NCBI RefSeq assembly: GCF_001421885.1
Contig: NZ_LMLH01000009.1
Coordinates: 7,918-71,917, forward strand
Source of the DNA: Pseudomonas sp. Leaf48
Lineage (GTDB): Bacteria > Pseudomonadota > Gammaproteobacteria > Pseudomonadales > Pseudomonadaceae
DNA: 64,000 nt
Direction: 5' to 3'
Each line of letters opens with the position of its first letter. Positions within the stretch are counted from its first letter, which is position 1. Of this stretch, positions 7,799-17,667 are shown piece after piece. The translations under genes and the position numbers were made by a program. The notes under the pieces are model-generated. The model was given only the letters and a program-made list of their open reading frames with translations. It was not told the DNA's origin and searched no databases.

Positions 7799-8112
7799 GG
7801 AGGCCAGCCTTTTTCAGTAATTCGATAATGCCAATAGCCGTAGCTTGTAGGCACGAGCGGGGAGGTGCAAGAGTGTTAATGCCATTTTTGTTGCGTCAAG
7901 CCTGTCGGGCTTGAGTTTCAGTGGTGCGCGACAACGCGCGAAACGACCGGTTTTTCCGGCCTGAAGCTTGATCCAGCCCCCTGTAATCCCCGCATACACC
8001 CACTCTTTACGCTTTCTTTATGCCCGGCGAGACTCCTCGATCTCGTTCCTTTACAGCCTTCCTTCCGACAATGGCTCACACGCGGCAATACGCCGTAACA
8101 CGGAGAATTTCC
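7799..8112. other. 314-bp divergent region between rmlB and kdpF
   Basis: No gene is seen. It must carry the promoters of the divergent rml and kdp operons. It contains a hairpin TCAAGCC-TGTC-GGGCTTGA (about 7899-7917) and, closer to kdpF, a pyrimidine-rich TTTACGCTTTCTTTATG tract that could be the KdpE site. Confidence 0.5.
8003..8022 (+). promoter_or_regulatory. candidate KdpE-binding T-rich tract
   Basis: The sequence TCTTTACGCTTTCTTTATGC lies about 90 bp upstream of kdpF. KdpE in E. coli binds a T-rich tract upstream of kdpFABC, and this tract is similar in composition and position. The match is by eye only. Confidence 0.3.
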
Positions 8113-8202
8113 ATGAGCGTTCTGGATGGAGTGTCGCTGCTGCTGGCAGTGGGGCTGTTCATTTATCTGTTGGTTGCGCTGTTGCGCGCGGACCGGAACT
8201 AG
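8113..8202 (+). CDS. kdpF: K(+)-transporting ATPase subunit F
   Basis: This 29-residue single-helix membrane peptide (MSVLDGVSLLLAVGLFIYLLVALLRADRN) stabilises the KdpFABC complex. A longer in-frame start exists upstream, but the short form has the correct KdpF length and follows GGAGAATTTCC. Its TAG stop overlaps the AGGAG ribosome site of kdpA, so the two are tightly coupled. First gene of kdpFABC. Confidence 0.9.
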   Translation: MSVLDGVSLLLAVGLFIYLLVALLRADRN

Positions 8203-8210
8203 GAGCGGCC

Positions 8211-9905
8211 ATGCACAGTTATGACTATTGGCTAATCCTCGGATTTTTCGCGCTGGTATTGCTACCTGCGCCGTTCCTCGGGCGCTTCTATTACAAGGTC
8301 ATGGAAGGCCAGCGCACCTGGCTGACACCAATCCTCGGGCCGCTGGAACGTGGCTGTTATCGTGTCGCCGGTGTCGATCCGCAGGCCGAGCAGAGCTGGC
8401 AGAAATACACACTGGCCTTGCTCGCTTTCAACCTTGCGGGCTTTTTGCTGTTGTTCGCGATCCTGTTGCTCCAGGACCACTTGCCGCTCAACCCGCAGAA
8501 CCTGCCGGGGCAAGAGTGGACGCTGGCGTTCAACACCGCCGTCAGCTTCATGACCAACACCAACTGGCAGGCGTACAGCGGTGAGGCGTCGCTGAGCTAT
8601 CTGAGTCAGATGGCCGGTCTCACTGTGCAAAATTTCGTCAGCGCCGCCACCGGCCTGGCGGTATTGGTTGCGCTGTGTCGCGGTATCGGCCGCAAGTCGA
8701 CCAAGACCCTGGGCAACTTCTGGGTCGACATGACCCGCGCCACCCTCTACGGTTTGCTGCCGCTGTGCCTGCTGCTGGCGTTGTACCTGGTGTGGCAGGG
8801 CGTACCGCAAACCTTCGCCCAGTACGTGAATGCCGTGACCCTGCAAGGCGTCGACCAGGTGATCCCGCTCGGCCCGGCGGCCAGCCAGATTGCGATTAAG
8901 CAATTGGGCACCAACGGTGGCGGTTTCTTCGGCGTCAACTCGGCGCATCCGTTCGAGAACCCGACAGCCTGGAGCAACCTGTTCGAGGTGGCGTCGATCA
9001 TCCTGATCCCCGTTGCGCTGGTGTTCACCTTCGGCCACTACGTGAAGGATCTGCGTCAGAGCCGCGCGATCATCGCCTGCATGCTGGCGCTGTTCCTGAT
9101 CGGTGGCGCGACCTCGCTGTGGGCCGAGTACCAACCTAACCCGGCCCTGAACAACGTCGCTGTAGAACAGACCGCGCCGCTGGAAGGCAAGGAAGCACGG
9201 TTCGGCACAACCGCCAGCGTACTGTGGTCGGTGACCACGACCTCGGCGTCGAACGGTTCGGTCAACGCCATGCACGACAGCCTCAACCCGCTGAGCGGCA
9301 TGGTCGCACTGGTCAACATGATGGTTGGCGAAGTGATCTTCGGAGGCGTCGGTGCCGGGCTCTACGGCATGTTGCTCAACGTGTTGATTGCGGTGTTCCT
9401 CGCCGGCCTGATGATCGGCCGCACCCCGGAATATCTCGGCAAGAAACTGCAAGCCAGGGAGGTGCAATTGCTGGTGGTGACCCTGATGGTCATGCCGATC
9501 GGCGTACTGGTGCTCGGTGCGATCGCGGCCAGCCTGCCAGGGCCTGTGGCCTCGGTAAGCAACCCCGGTGCCCACGGTTTCAGCCAGTTGCTCTACGCCT
9601 ACACCTCGGCCAGTGCCAACAACGGTTCGGCGTTAGGTGGCTTCGGTGCCAACACCCCGTTCCACAACCTGATGCTGGGCCTGGGCATGTTGATCGGTCG
9701 CTTCGGCTACATCCTCCCGGTCCTGGCCCTGGCCGGCAGCCTGGCAATGAAGAAAACCGCACCGATCGGCCAGAACAGCTTCCCGACTCACGGCCCGCTG
9801 TTCGTGACCTTGCTGACGGTGACCATTTTGCTGGTGGGTGGCCTTACTTTCCTGCCGACACTGGCGTTGGGCCCGATTGCTGAACATCTGAGCATGGCCT
9901 TCTGA
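8211..9905 (+). CDS. kdpA: potassium-transporting ATPase, K+-channel-like subunit A
   Basis: This 564-residue polytopic membrane protein binds and translocates K+ from the periplasm. It belongs to the superfamily of K+ transporters with four pore-loop repeats. The filter-like segments are visible: [43 protein letters not shown] and [15 protein letters not shown]. The ATG at 8211, eight bases after the kdpF stop region and preceded by AGGAG, gives the usual length. The frame stays open upstream to 7968, but that extension would overlap kdpF and is not typical. kdpB follows after 11 bp. Confidence 0.96.
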   Translation: MHSYDYWLILGFFALVLLPAPFLGRFYYKVMEGQRTWLTPILGPLERGCYRVAGVDPQAEQSWQKYTLALLAFNLAGFLLLFAILLLQDHLPLNPQNLPGQEWTLAFNTAVSFMTNTNWQAYSGEASLSYLSQMAGLTVQNFVSAATGLAVLVALCRGIGRKSTKTLGNFWVDMTRATLYGLLPLCLLLALYLVWQGVPQTFAQYVNAVTLQGVDQVIPLGPAASQIAIKQLGTNGGGFFGVNSAHPFENPTAWSNLFEVASIILIPVALVFTFGHYVKDLRQSRAIIACMLALFLIGGATSLWAEYQPNPALNNVAVEQTAPLEGKEARFGTTASVLWSVTTTSASNGSVNAMHDSLNPLSGMVALVNMMVGEVIFGGVGAGLYGMLLNVLIAVFLAGLMIGRTPEYLGKKLQAREVQLLVVTLMVMPIGVLVLGAIAASLPGPVASVSNPGAHGFSQLLYAYTSASANNGSALGGFGANTPFHNLMLGLGMLIGRFGYILPVLALAGSLAMKKTAPIGQNSFPTHGPLFVTLLTVTILLVGGLTFLPTLALGPIAEHLSMAF

Positions 9906-9916
9906 GGGAGTTGAAG

Positions 9917-11974
9917 ATGAATATGCCCATAACCAAAACCGCCGTCGTCAAGGCGCCGGAACAACCGAAAACCGCGATCTCGGCCCTGTGGCGCCCGGCG
10001 CTGGTGCAAGCCTTCGTCAAGCTCGACCCACGGCAATTGCAGCGTGCGCCAGTGATGTTGGTGGTGGAACTGACCGCGATCCTGACCACCGTGCTGTGCT
10101 TCATTCCCGACACGGCGGTGCCGACCTTCGTCGCCGCACAAATTGCCGTATGGCTGTGGTTCACCGTGCTGTTCGCCAACTTCGCCGAAGCCCTGGCGGA
10201 AGGCCGCGGTAAAGCCCGCGCCGACAGCCTCAAGGCCGGCAGCGCAGGCCTCAGTGCCCGGCGCCAAACCAGCAACGGCACCTTTGAGGTGGTGCCGGCC
10301 ACCAGCCTGCGCAAAGGCGATGTGGTGCGCGTCGAGGCGGGGGAGATGATTCCCGGTGACGGCGAAGTGATCGAAGGCATCGCGGCCGTCAACGAAGCGG
10401 CGATTACCGGTGAGTCGGCGCCGGTCATCCGTGAGTCCGGCGGTGATCGTTCGGCCGTCACCGGCAATACACGATTGGTGTCCGACTGGCTGTTGGTGAA
10501 AATCACCACCAACCCTGGCGAATCGACCCTGGACCGCATGATTGCCCTGGTCGAAGGCGCCAAACGGCAGAAAACCCCGAATGAAGTAGCGCTCGACATC
10601 CTGCTGATCGGCTTGACCCTGATCTTCCTGCTGGTGGTCGTCACCCTGCAACCTTTCGCCCACTTCGCCAATGGCAGCCTGCCGCTGGTATTCCTGGCAG
10701 CGTTGTTGGTCACGCTGATTCCGACCACCATCGGCGGCCTGCTGTCGGCCATCGGTATTGCCGGGATGGATCGCCTGGTGCGCCTGAACGTGATCGCCAA
10801 GTCAGGTCGCGCCGTGGAGGCGGCGGGGGATGTGCACGTCTTGCTGCTGGACAAGACCGGCACCATCACGTTCGGTAATCGTCGTTGTGCAGCAGTGTAT
10901 GCGGCGCCGGGTGTCAACGCTGTGGAGCTGGCCGAAGGCGCATTGTTTGCCTCGCTGGCGGACGACACTGCTGAAGGCAAGTCGATCGTCGAGTATCTGC
11001 GTGGCACACATCCCCAGCCGGAGCCGTCCGCCGACGCGCTGACTGCCGTGCCGTTCAGTGCTGAAACGCGGCTGTCCGGGGTCGATTACCAAGGGCGCGT
11101 GTATCGCAAAGGCGCTGTGGATTCGCTGCTGGCGTTTGTCGGCCTGAACCGTGGCGATCTGGCACCGGCCCTGTCCCGGGAAATCGACAGGATCGCCCAA
11201 AGCGGCGGCACTCCGCTGCTGGTATGCGTCGACGGCAAATTGTTGGGGGCAATCCATCTCAAAGACGTGGTCAAGCCCGGTATCCGCGAGCGTTTTGACG
11301 AGTTGCGCAAACTGGGCATTCGCACCGTCATGGTCACCGGCGACAACCCGCTGACGGCCGCTGCCATTGCCGCCGAAGCTGGCGTGGATGACGTCCTGGC
11401 CGAGGCTACCCCGGAGAAAAAACTCGCACGCATACGCCACGAGCAAGACGACGGCCGACTGGTGGCGATGTGTGGCGATGGCGCCAACGACGCTCCGGCG
11501 CTGGCCCAGGCGGATGTCGGCATGGCAATGAATGACGGCACGCAAGCGGCGCGTGAAGCGGCCAACATGGTCGATCTCGACAGTGATCCGACCAAGCTGC
11601 TGGACGTGGTGCAGGTTGGCAAGGAGTTGCTGGTCACCCGTGGTGCGCTGACGACTTTCTCCATCGCCAACGACGTGGCCAAGTACTTCGCGATCTTGCC
11701 GGCCCTGTTTGCCGCGATCTATCCGCAACTGGGTGTGCTCAACGTCATGCATCTGAGCAGTCCGCAGAGCGCGATTCTCTCGGCGATTGTGTTCAACGCC
11801 CTGATCATCGTGGTGTTGATTCCGTTGGCGCTGCGGGGGGTGCGGGTGCAGGCGGTGAGTGCAGCGGCGCTGTTGCGGCGCAATCTGTTGATCTACGGCC
11901 TGGGCGGGCTTCTGGTGCCGTTCGTGGGTATCAAGGCGATCGACATGCTGTTGACGGCGTTGCATCTGGTGTAG
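9917..11974 (+). CDS. kdpB: potassium-transporting P-type ATPase subunit B
   Basis: This 685-residue catalytic subunit hydrolyses ATP to drive K+ uptake. P-type ATPase signatures are complete: TGES at 164-167 in the actuator domain, DKTGT with the phosphorylated Asp312, KTPNE in the '[10 protein letters not shown]' block, TGDNPLTA, and [16 protein letters not shown]. Hydrophobic helices flank these domains. The ATG at 9917 follows GGGAG; a TTG six bases upstream is less likely. The next gene, kdpC, is separated by 239 bp containing an inverted repeat element, which is unusual for this operon. Confidence 0.96.
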   Translation: MNMPITKTAVVKAPEQPKTAISALWRPALVQAFVKLDPRQLQRAPVMLVVELTAILTTVLCFIPDTAVPTFVAAQIAVWLWFTVLFANFAEALAEGRGKARADSLKAGSAGLSARRQTSNGTFEVVPATSLRKGDVVRVEAGEMIPGDGEVIEGIAAVNEAAITGESAPVIRESGGDRSAVTGNTRLVSDWLLVKITTNPGESTLDRMIALVEGAKRQKTPNEVALDILLIGLTLIFLLVVVTLQPFAHFANGSLPLVFLAALLVTLIPTTIGGLLSAIGIAGMDRLVRLNVIAKSGRAVEAAGDVHVLLLDKTGTITFGNRRCAAVYAAPGVNAVELAEGALFASLADDTAEGKSIVEYLRGTHPQPEPSADALTAVPFSAETRLSGVDYQGRVYRKGAVDSLLAFVGLNRGDLAPALSREIDRIAQSGGTPLLVCVDGKLLGAIHLKDVVKPGIRERFDELRKLGIRTVMVTGDNPLTAAAIAAEAGVDDVLAEATPEKKLARIRHEQDDGRLVAMCGDGANDAPALAQADVGMAMNDGTQAAREAANMVDLDSDPTKLLDVVQVGKELLVTRGALTTFSIANDVAKYFAILPALFAAIYPQLGVLNVMHLSSPQSAILSAIVFNALIIVVLIPLALRGVRVQAVSAAALLRRNLLIYGLGGLLVPFVGIKAIDMLLTALHLV

Positions 11975-12012
11975 GTGTCAGGCGATTGCGCAGGCGCGGA
12001 ATGGCTCGAAAT

Positions 12013-12166
12013 CCAGCCCTCGCCCCAACCCTCTCCCAGGGGGAGAGGGGACTGATCGAGTTGTTTGTCAGATGTGCTGCACCTGAAGTTGCGAGTCGAA
12101 CTTCTGTTTTGAAAACGGAGATTGGCCCCCTCTCCCGCCGGGAGAGGGCAGGGGTGAGGGTTGGTT
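12013..12166. repeat. MITE-like palindromic element between kdpB and kdpC
   Basis: The left arm contains CCCTCGCCCCAACCCTCTCCC (about 12017-12037). The right arm contains GGGAGAGGGCAGGGGTGAGGG (about 12139-12159), which is its inverse with small differences. Each arm also forms its own CTCTCCC/GGGAGAG hairpin. The core of about 80 bp shows no gene. Such CCCTCACCCCAACCCTCTCCC repeats are dispersed in many Pseudomonas genomes. Here the element sits inside the kdp operon and may form strong RNA hairpins. Confidence 0.75.
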
Positions 12167-12213
12167 GCAACTGACACCCCGCAATGTTTGCCATTGAATT
12201 CGAGGATTGTGAA

Positions 12214-12759
12214 ATGTCCACAATGATACGCCCGGCCCTGAGCCTGCTGGTCCTGATGACGCTGATCACCGGCGTCGCCTATCCCCTGGTCGTCACCGGT
12301 GTGGCCCAGGTCGCGTTCCCCGACCAGGCCAATGGCAGCCTTGTCCGCGATGCCGAAGGCAAGGTCCGTGGCTCGTCGCTGATCGCCCAGGATTTTGTCG
12401 GTGACGCCTGGTTCCATTCGCGTCCTTCCGCCGGTGCCTTTGCCACGGTGTCGAGCAGCGCCAGCAACCTGGCGCCGAGCAATCCGGCGCTGGCCACCCG
12501 GGTGGTCGACGACGCCGGCAAACTGCTGGTGCCCGGCCAGGGCCCAGTGCCGCTGGCATTGGTCACGACGTCGGGCAGTGGCCTTGATCCGCACTTGCCA
12601 CCGGCTGCGATTGCCTATCAACTGGCGCGTGTCGCGGCGGTGCGTAATGTGCCGCTGGCGACGCTGCAAAACCTGCTGGATGCGCATATCGAGCGGCCAC
12701 TGGTGGGGCCGCCGGTGGTGAATGTACTGGCGCTGAACATGGCGCTTGAGAAGTTGTAA
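12214..12759 (+). CDS. kdpC: potassium-transporting ATPase subunit C
   Basis: This 181-residue subunit has one N-terminal transmembrane helix (about residues 5-30, [21 protein letters not shown]) and a periplasmic domain; it assists K+ loading of KdpA. Family blocks [17 protein letters not shown] and [11 protein letters not shown] are present. The ATG at 12214 follows GAGGA; an upstream in-frame ATG at 12184 would add a polar leader and is rejected. The gene lies downstream of the palindromic element rather than overlapping kdpB as in many bacteria. Confidence 0.94.
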   Translation: MSTMIRPALSLLVLMTLITGVAYPLVVTGVAQVAFPDQANGSLVRDAEGKVRGSSLIAQDFVGDAWFHSRPSAGAFATVSSSASNLAPSNPALATRVVDDAGKLLVPGQGPVPLALVTTSGSGLDPHLPPAAIAYQLARVAAVRNVPLATLQNLLDAHIERPLVGPPVVNVLALNMALEKL

Positions 12760-12774
12760 AACGGTGGCACGGCA

Positions 12775-12853
12775 ATTCGCGAGCAAGCCCACCCTCACAT
12801 TCGATCTACAGTGCTACAGAGTTCGAGTGTGGGAGCGGGCTTGCTCGCGAAGG
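12775..12853. repeat. REP doublet between kdpC and kdpD
   Basis: TTCGCGAGCAAGCCCACC and, inverted, GGGAGCGGGCTTGCTCGCGAA flank a short spacer. This is the standard fluorescent-Pseudomonas REP pair. It separates the structural genes kdpFABC from the regulatory pair kdpDE. Confidence 0.85.
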
Positions 12854-12901
12854 CGGCTTGCCAGTCACCACATCACTACCTGAATGAAGAGATCCCCAAG
12901 C

Positions 12902-15553
12902 ATGAGCGACTCCGGCCGCGCCGACGCGCTGTTAGCAAACCTGCCCCGTGATGGCCGTGGCCGGCTCAAGGTTTTTCTCGGGGCCGCGCCGGGTGTCGGC
13001 AAGACCTACGCCATGCTGCAAGCGGCGCACAGCCAACTGCGTCAAGGCGTGAAAATCATTGCCGGCGTGGTTGAAACCCACGGCCGCGCCGAAACCGAGG
13101 CGTTGCTCTCAGGCTTGCCGCAGCAGCCTTTGCTCCGTTCGGAGTACCGGGGCGTGCAGCTCGAGGAAATGGACCTCGACGCACTGCTGGCGGCCAGGCC
13201 GAAACTGGTGTTGGTGGACGAACTGGCCCACACCAACGCCCCCGGCAGCCGCCACGAAAAACGCTGGCAGGACATTCAAGAGCTGCTGGCCGCCGGCATC
13301 GACGTGTACACCACGGTCAATGTCCAGCACCTGGAAAGTCTCAACGATCAAGTGCGTGGCATCACCGGTGTGCAGGTCCGTGAAACCCTGCCGGACTGGG
13401 TCCTGCAGGAAGCTTACGAACTGCTGTTGATCGACTTGCCACCACGGGAGCTGCTGGAGCGACTGCGCGATGGCAAAGTCTACGTGCCGGAGCAGGCGCG
13501 GGCGGCCATCGATGCCTTTTTCTCCCAGACCAACCTGACCGCCTTGCGCGAGTTGGCGATGCAAGCGGCGGCGGCCCAGGTCGATAATGATCTGGCCCAG
13601 GGTTATCGTCAGCTCGGCCAGTCGGCCCCGGCGGTGCGTGGTCGATTATTGGTCGGTGTCGACGGTGATGACCAGGCCGAGCGCCTGGTGCGTCATGCCT
13701 GTCGTGTGGCCCAGCGCCGGCATCTGCCCTGGAGCCTGGTGCACGTGGACAACGGCAGCGTGCGCGACGAGCAATCGCGCCTGCGCCTGCAAAGTGCCCA
13801 GCAACTGGCCGAACGCCTGGGTGGCGAAGTGGTGCTGCTGCGGGCCGGCGAAGTGGCAAAAACCCTGATCCAGCACGCCACCGAACGTCGCGCCAGCCTG
13901 CTTCTGGTCGGGCAGTCCAGGCCTCGTTGGCGTCGACGCCTGTTCGGCGGTGGTCTGGCGGCGCGGTTGTTGCGCAACGCCCGGGGCCTGGAAATCAACG
14001 TGCTCGACAGTGATCATGAACGGCATCAGCCGCGTCAGCGTTCGCTGCAATCGTTGGTGTGGTTCGACTACGCCCTGGCGCTGGTGGCGACGGTGCTGGC
14101 CAGTGCCTTGGCCTGGGCGGTGTCGAGTGTGCTGGCGCTGCCTAACATCTCGCTGGTGTTCCTCGCCGCGGTGTTGCTGGTGGCGGTACGCAGCAGCCTG
14201 GGACCTGCCCTGGTATGTGCGGCGTTGTCGTTTCTGACCTACGACTTTTTGTTCATACCACCGAATTTTTCCTTTCACATCCAGCGCGAAGAAGACGTGC
14301 TGACCTTGGTGTTTTTCCTCTTGATGGCGGCGCTTACCGGCAACCTCGCGGCACGTCAGCGCAGGCAGTTGCAGGCCCTGCGCGATACCCAGGAAGAGAC
14401 TACGGAACTGCTCGATCTGTCGCGCAAACTCACGGCTGCCACCGATCGGCAAGCGGTGGTCAGCGCTGCCGCGCAACATCTCAACGCCTGGAACGATCTG
14501 CAATTGTGTCTGCTTAATCGCGATGGACAAAGCGGCTGGAAAGTCGAAACAGGTGGCCCACTGGAGTTTTCCGAAGCCGAGCGCGCCGCCGCCGATTGGG
14601 CCTGGCAACACGATCAACCGGCGGGTGCCGGCACCGGCACCTTGCCATTCGGGAAATGGTGGTGGTGGCCGCTGTCGGTGGAGGATGGACCGTTGGCACT
14701 GCTGGGTGTGTGCGCCAAAGAAGGCCATGCCTTGAGCGGTCAGCGTCGGCGCCTGCTGACCGCATTGAGCCAGCCTCTGGCCCAGGCCCTGGCCCGGGCA
14801 CAATTGGCTGACGACCTGGAAGCGGCGCGCTTGCACGGCGAAACCGAGCAACTGCGCAGTGCCTTGCTGGCCTCGGTGTCCCACGATTTACGCACGCCGC
14901 TGACCTCCATGCGCGGCAGCATCGACAGCCTGCTGGCGCTTGGTGAAGCGATACCGCTGGAGGATCGCCGTGAACTGCTCGAAGGCACCCGCGATGAAGC
15001 CGAACGCCTCGATCGCTATATCCAGAATCTGCTGGACATGACACGCCTCGGGCACGGAGCCTTGAAGCTGGCACGCGACTGGGTGTCGCCGGCCGATATC
15101 GTCGGCAGTGCACTCAATCGCCTGCGCACGGTGCTCTCATCGTTGCAGGTCAGTACCGACGTGCCGGCGCAGTTGCCCCTGCTGTACGTCCACGCCGCGC
15201 TGATCGAACAGGCGCTGATCAATGTGCTGGAAAACGCCGCACGTTTCTCGCCGACCCACGGGCGATTGCAATTGCGTGCCGGCGCTGACGACAGTGAGCT
15301 GTTCTTCTCGGTGAGCGACGAAGGCCCGGGGATTCCGGAAGCGGATAGGACGAAGATTTTCGACATGTTCTACACCGCTGCGCGCGGAGATCGGGGCGGG
15401 CAGGGTACCGGGCTGGGGCTGGCGATTTGTCAGGGCATGGTCGGCGCCCATGGTGGACGTATCAGCGTTGCCGATGGCATAGAGGGACGCGGCACCTGCA
15501 TTACCTTGCATCTGCCTTTGCAGGCGCAGCCAGGATATGAAAGTGAAGCCTGA
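12902..15553 (+). CDS. kdpD: K+-sensing histidine kinase KdpD
   Basis: This 883-residue membrane sensor kinase phosphorylates KdpE when K+ is limiting. Domains in order: an N-terminal KdpD domain with Walker A GAAPGVGKT (about residues 24-32) and Walker B-like LVLVDELAHTNA, a universal-stress-protein domain (about 250-370), four close transmembrane helices (about 395-490), a GAF-like domain, HisKA with phospho-acceptor His661 (SVSHDLRTPL), and a HATPase domain (NVLENAARFSP, DEGPGIP, GTGLGLAICQG). ATG 12902 gives the N-terminus MSDSGRADALLANLPRDGRG usual in Pseudomonas; an ATG 18 bases upstream lacks a ribosome site. Confidence 0.95.
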   Translation: MSDSGRADALLANLPRDGRGRLKVFLGAAPGVGKTYAMLQAAHSQLRQGVKIIAGVVETHGRAETEALLSGLPQQPLLRSEYRGVQLEEMDLDALLAARPKLVLVDELAHTNAPGSRHEKRWQDIQELLAAGIDVYTTVNVQHLESLNDQVRGITGVQVRETLPDWVLQEAYELLLIDLPPRELLERLRDGKVYVPEQARAAIDAFFSQTNLTALRELAMQAAAAQVDNDLAQGYRQLGQSAPAVRGRLLVGVDGDDQAERLVRHACRVAQRRHLPWSLVHVDNGSVRDEQSRLRLQSAQQLAERLGGEVVLLRAGEVAKTLIQHATERRASLLLVGQSRPRWRRRLFGGGLAARLLRNARGLEINVLDSDHERHQPRQRSLQSLVWFDYALALVATVLASALAWAVSSVLALPNISLVFLAAVLLVAVRSSLGPALVCAALSFLTYDFLFIPPNFSFHIQREEDVLTLVFFLLMAALTGNLAARQRRQLQALRDTQEETTELLDLSRKLTAATDRQAVVSAAAQHLNAWNDLQLCLLNRDGQSGWKVETGGPLEFSEAERAAADWAWQHDQPAGAGTGTLPFGKWWWWPLSVEDGPLALLGVCAKEGHALSGQRRRLLTALSQPLAQALARAQLADDLEAARLHGETEQLRSALLASVSHDLRTPLTSMRGSIDSLLALGEAIPLEDRRELLEGTRDEAERLDRYIQNLLDMTRLGHGALKLARDWVSPADIVGSALNRLRTVLSSLQVSTDVPAQLPLLYVHAALIEQALINVLENAARFSPTHGRLQLRAGADDSELFFSVSDEGPGIPEADRTKIFDMFYTAARGDRGGQGTGLGLAICQGMVGAHGGRISVADGIEGRGTCITLHLPLQAQPGYESEA

Positions 15554-15601
15554 GCGCGCGTGCGTTACTCTCTTGCCACTCAATTGTGTTGATATGAATT
15601 C

Positions 15602-16300
15602 ATGAGCCAGACCACGACCATTCTGGTCATCGACGACGAACCGCAGATCCGCAAATTCCTGCGCATCAGCCTCGCCTCTCAGGGCTATAAAGTGTTGGAG
15701 GCCGGAACGGGCAGCGAAGGGCTGGCCCAGGCCGCGCTGAACAAGCCGGACCTGCTGGTGCTCGACCTCGGCCTGCCGGACATGGACGGCCAGCAGGTGC
15801 TGCGCGAGTTTCGCGAATGGTCGACGGTGCCGGTGCTGGTGCTCTCGGTGCGCGCCGGCGAGGGGCAGAAAGTCGAGGCCCTGGATGGTGGCGCCAATGA
15901 CTACGTGACCAAGCCGTTCGGCATTCAGGAATTTCTCGCGCGGATTCGCGCCTTGCTGCGTCAGGCGCCGGTAGGTGAAGCTCGGTCGGCGGCGCTGACT
16001 TTTGGCCCGTTAACTGTCGACCTGGCCTATCGCCGGGTGTTGCTCGACGGCGTTGAAGTCGCGTTGACCCGCAAGGAGTATGCGGTGCTCGCGCAACTGG
16101 CGCGGCATCCCGGGCGGGTGATTACTCAGCAGCAACTGCTCAAGGATATCTGGGGGCCGACTCATACCGAGGACAGTCATTATCTGCGGATTGTTGTGGG
16201 CCATTTGCGCCAGAAACTGGCGGACGACCCAACCCGACCGCGGTTTATCGTGACCGAGGCGGGGGTGGGGTATCGGTTGTTGAGTGAGGGCAGCCTTTAG
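15602..16300 (+). CDS. kdpE: response regulator KdpE
   Basis: This 232-residue OmpR/PhoB-type regulator activates kdpFABC after phosphorylation by KdpD. The receiver domain has the acidic pocket (VIDDEPQIRKFL) and the phosphorylation site at Asp55 (LLVLDLGLPDMDG), then the conserved Thr/Ser and Lys (YVTKPF). The C-terminal winged helix runs from about 130 to 228 (RKEYAVLAQLARHPGRVITQQQLLKDIWG, quoted in part as LTRKEYAVLAQL). It starts 48 bp after kdpD. A perfect REP palindrome follows. Confidence 0.95.
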   Translation: MSQTTTILVIDDEPQIRKFLRISLASQGYKVLEAGTGSEGLAQAALNKPDLLVLDLGLPDMDGQQVLREFREWSTVPVLVLSVRAGEGQKVEALDGGANDYVTKPFGIQEFLARIRALLRQAPVGEARSAALTFGPLTVDLAYRRVLLDGVEVALTRKEYAVLAQLARHPGRVITQQQLLKDIWGPTHTEDSHYLRIVVGHLRQKLADDPTRPRFIVTEAGVGYRLLSEGSL

Positions 16301-16312
16301 TCCAAGTGTTGT

Positions 16313-16379
16313 CTCATCGCGAGCAGGCTCGCTCCCACTTTGCAATGCATCCCGTGGGAGCGAGCCTGCTCGCGATGAG
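16313..16379. repeat. REP doublet, 26-bp perfect inverted repeat
   Basis: Bases 16313-16338 are the exact reverse complement of 16354-16379 (core GCGAGCAGGCTCGCTCCCAC), with a 15-base loop. It lies between the convergent kdpE and patatin-like genes and could form a very stable hairpin in either transcript. Confidence 0.9.
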
Positions 16380-16411
16380 GACCTGACATTCACCGGGAAA
16401 TTTCCAGATGC

Positions 16412-17449
16412 TCAGTTCTGCTCACTCTCATACCGATCCAGCGTATCCCGCGCAATCTCCCGGCCCAGGGCGATCAACTCCGGCGCCTTGTAGAACTCGA
16501 AGAACCGGCATACCCGCTTCGGCACGTTGATCAGGATATCCGGCGGATAGCCGGCGATCTTGTACTGCGCCAATGAAGTCTGCATCACCTCGAAACTCTG
16601 GTTGATCAAATCCAGCAAGGACGCAGGTCCCACGTTGTCGATGATGAATGAGCCCGTGGCGGAGCGCGGCGCGCCTGAAGCCTCTGGAGCGGCTGCCGGT
16701 TGCTGGGCTTCGGGCTCGGCAGACTCGATCCACGGGTTGGGATCGGCCCCTTCGGCCCTGAAGGCCTCCTGTTCCAGTATCAGCAGTTGTTCCGCCTGTT
16801 TACGCCGGAACGGAAACTTCGAGCCCAGGGAGTTGATCAGGCTGTCGAACCGGGTCTTGAACGCGGCGGGACGCTGGATCACCGGTAATTGATAGTGACG
16901 CTGGTTGGTGGAGTTGAGGTTGACCGCGATGATCAGGTCGCAATGGCTCGATACCACCGGCACGATCGGCAACGGGTTGAGAATGCCGCCGTCTACCAGC
17001 ATGCGATTACCCTGCATCACCGGGGTGAACAGGCTCGGGATTGCCGCCGACGCACGCATGGCTTGATGCAGGCAGCCTTCCTGGAACCAGATTTCCTGCT
17101 GGTTGGTCAGGTCGGCGGCCACCGCCGTGTAAGGGATGCGCAGGTCTTCGATATTGATGTCGCCGACGATCTTGCGGATCTGCCCGAATACTTTCTCGCC
17201 GCGAATCGCTCCCAGGCGAAAGCTGACGTCCACCAGGCGCAGCACGTCGAGATAGTCCAGGCTCTCGATCCAGTCGCGGTACTCGTCGAGTTTGCCGGCG
17301 GCATAGATGCCGCCTACTACCGCTCCCATGGAGCACCCGGCGATGCAGGCAATGTCATAACCGCGCCGTTCGATCTCTTCGATGACGCCGATATGCGCAT
17401 AACCCCGCGCTCCTCCGGAGCCCAGTACCAATGCAACACGCTTTTTCAT
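16412..17449 (-). CDS. patatin-like phospholipase family protein (RssA-like)
   Basis: This 345-residue protein has a patatin domain at about residues 5-200. It carries the oxyanion loop GSGGARGYAH, the nucleophile elbow GCSMGAVVGG (Ser in GxSxG) and the catalytic Asp in VDGGILNPLP. This supports a Ser-Asp dyad lipid acyl hydrolase, cytoplasmic as there is no signal peptide. The C-terminal 140 residues are family-specific and include an Ala/Pro-rich linker. The start at 17449 follows GAGGGTGG and gives the usual MKKRVALVLGSGG; a longer upstream frame is rejected. The substrate is unknown. Confidence 0.88.
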   Translation of the reverse strand: MKKRVALVLGSGGARGYAHIGVIEEIERRGYDIACIAGCSMGAVVGGIYAAGKLDEYRDWIESLDYLDVLRLVDVSFRLGAIRGEKVFGQIRKIVGDINIEDLRIPYTAVAADLTNQQEIWFQEGCLHQAMRASAAIPSLFTPVMQGNRMLVDGGILNPLPIVPVVSSHCDLIIAVNLNSTNQRHYQLPVIQRPAAFKTRFDSLINSLGSKFPFRRKQAEQLLILEQEAFRAEGADPNPWIESAEPEAQQPAAAPEASGAPRSATGSFIIDNVGPASLLDLINQSFEVMQTSLAQYKIAGYPPDILINVPKRVCRFFEFYKAPELIALGREIARDTLDRYESEQN

Positions 17450-17667
17450 GAACCACCCTCGTTTGATCAGCTTCAACAATGCACCCATCGACAGGCATGC
17501 ATCAATCGTCAAGGTCGTCTGGTGAGCCAGGGGTGTCGTATTTTCGACACTTGATGGCGGCATGTGGTCGTGGTGGCGCTATAGTTTGCGCGTCAGGTCC
17601 GAGGCACTTTTCAGGTGCCAGGCCGTCTTAACTGCATGACTGTTTCCCATCTGTAGAGGAGTAAATG

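Noticed and set aside
7968..8210. Long N-terminal extension of the kdpA frame
   Set aside because: It would overlap all of kdpF and add 81 residues not typical of KdpA; the ATG at 8211 has AGGAG and the expected N-terminus.
8262..9575. 437-codon open frame antisense to kdpA
   Set aside because: Composition is His/Gln/Arg-rich with no recognisable family; such frames are a by-product of high GC content.
12013..12166. Intrinsic terminator between kdpB and kdpC
   Set aside because: Hairpins are strong but no T tract follows either arm; the sequence fits a dispersed repeat better.
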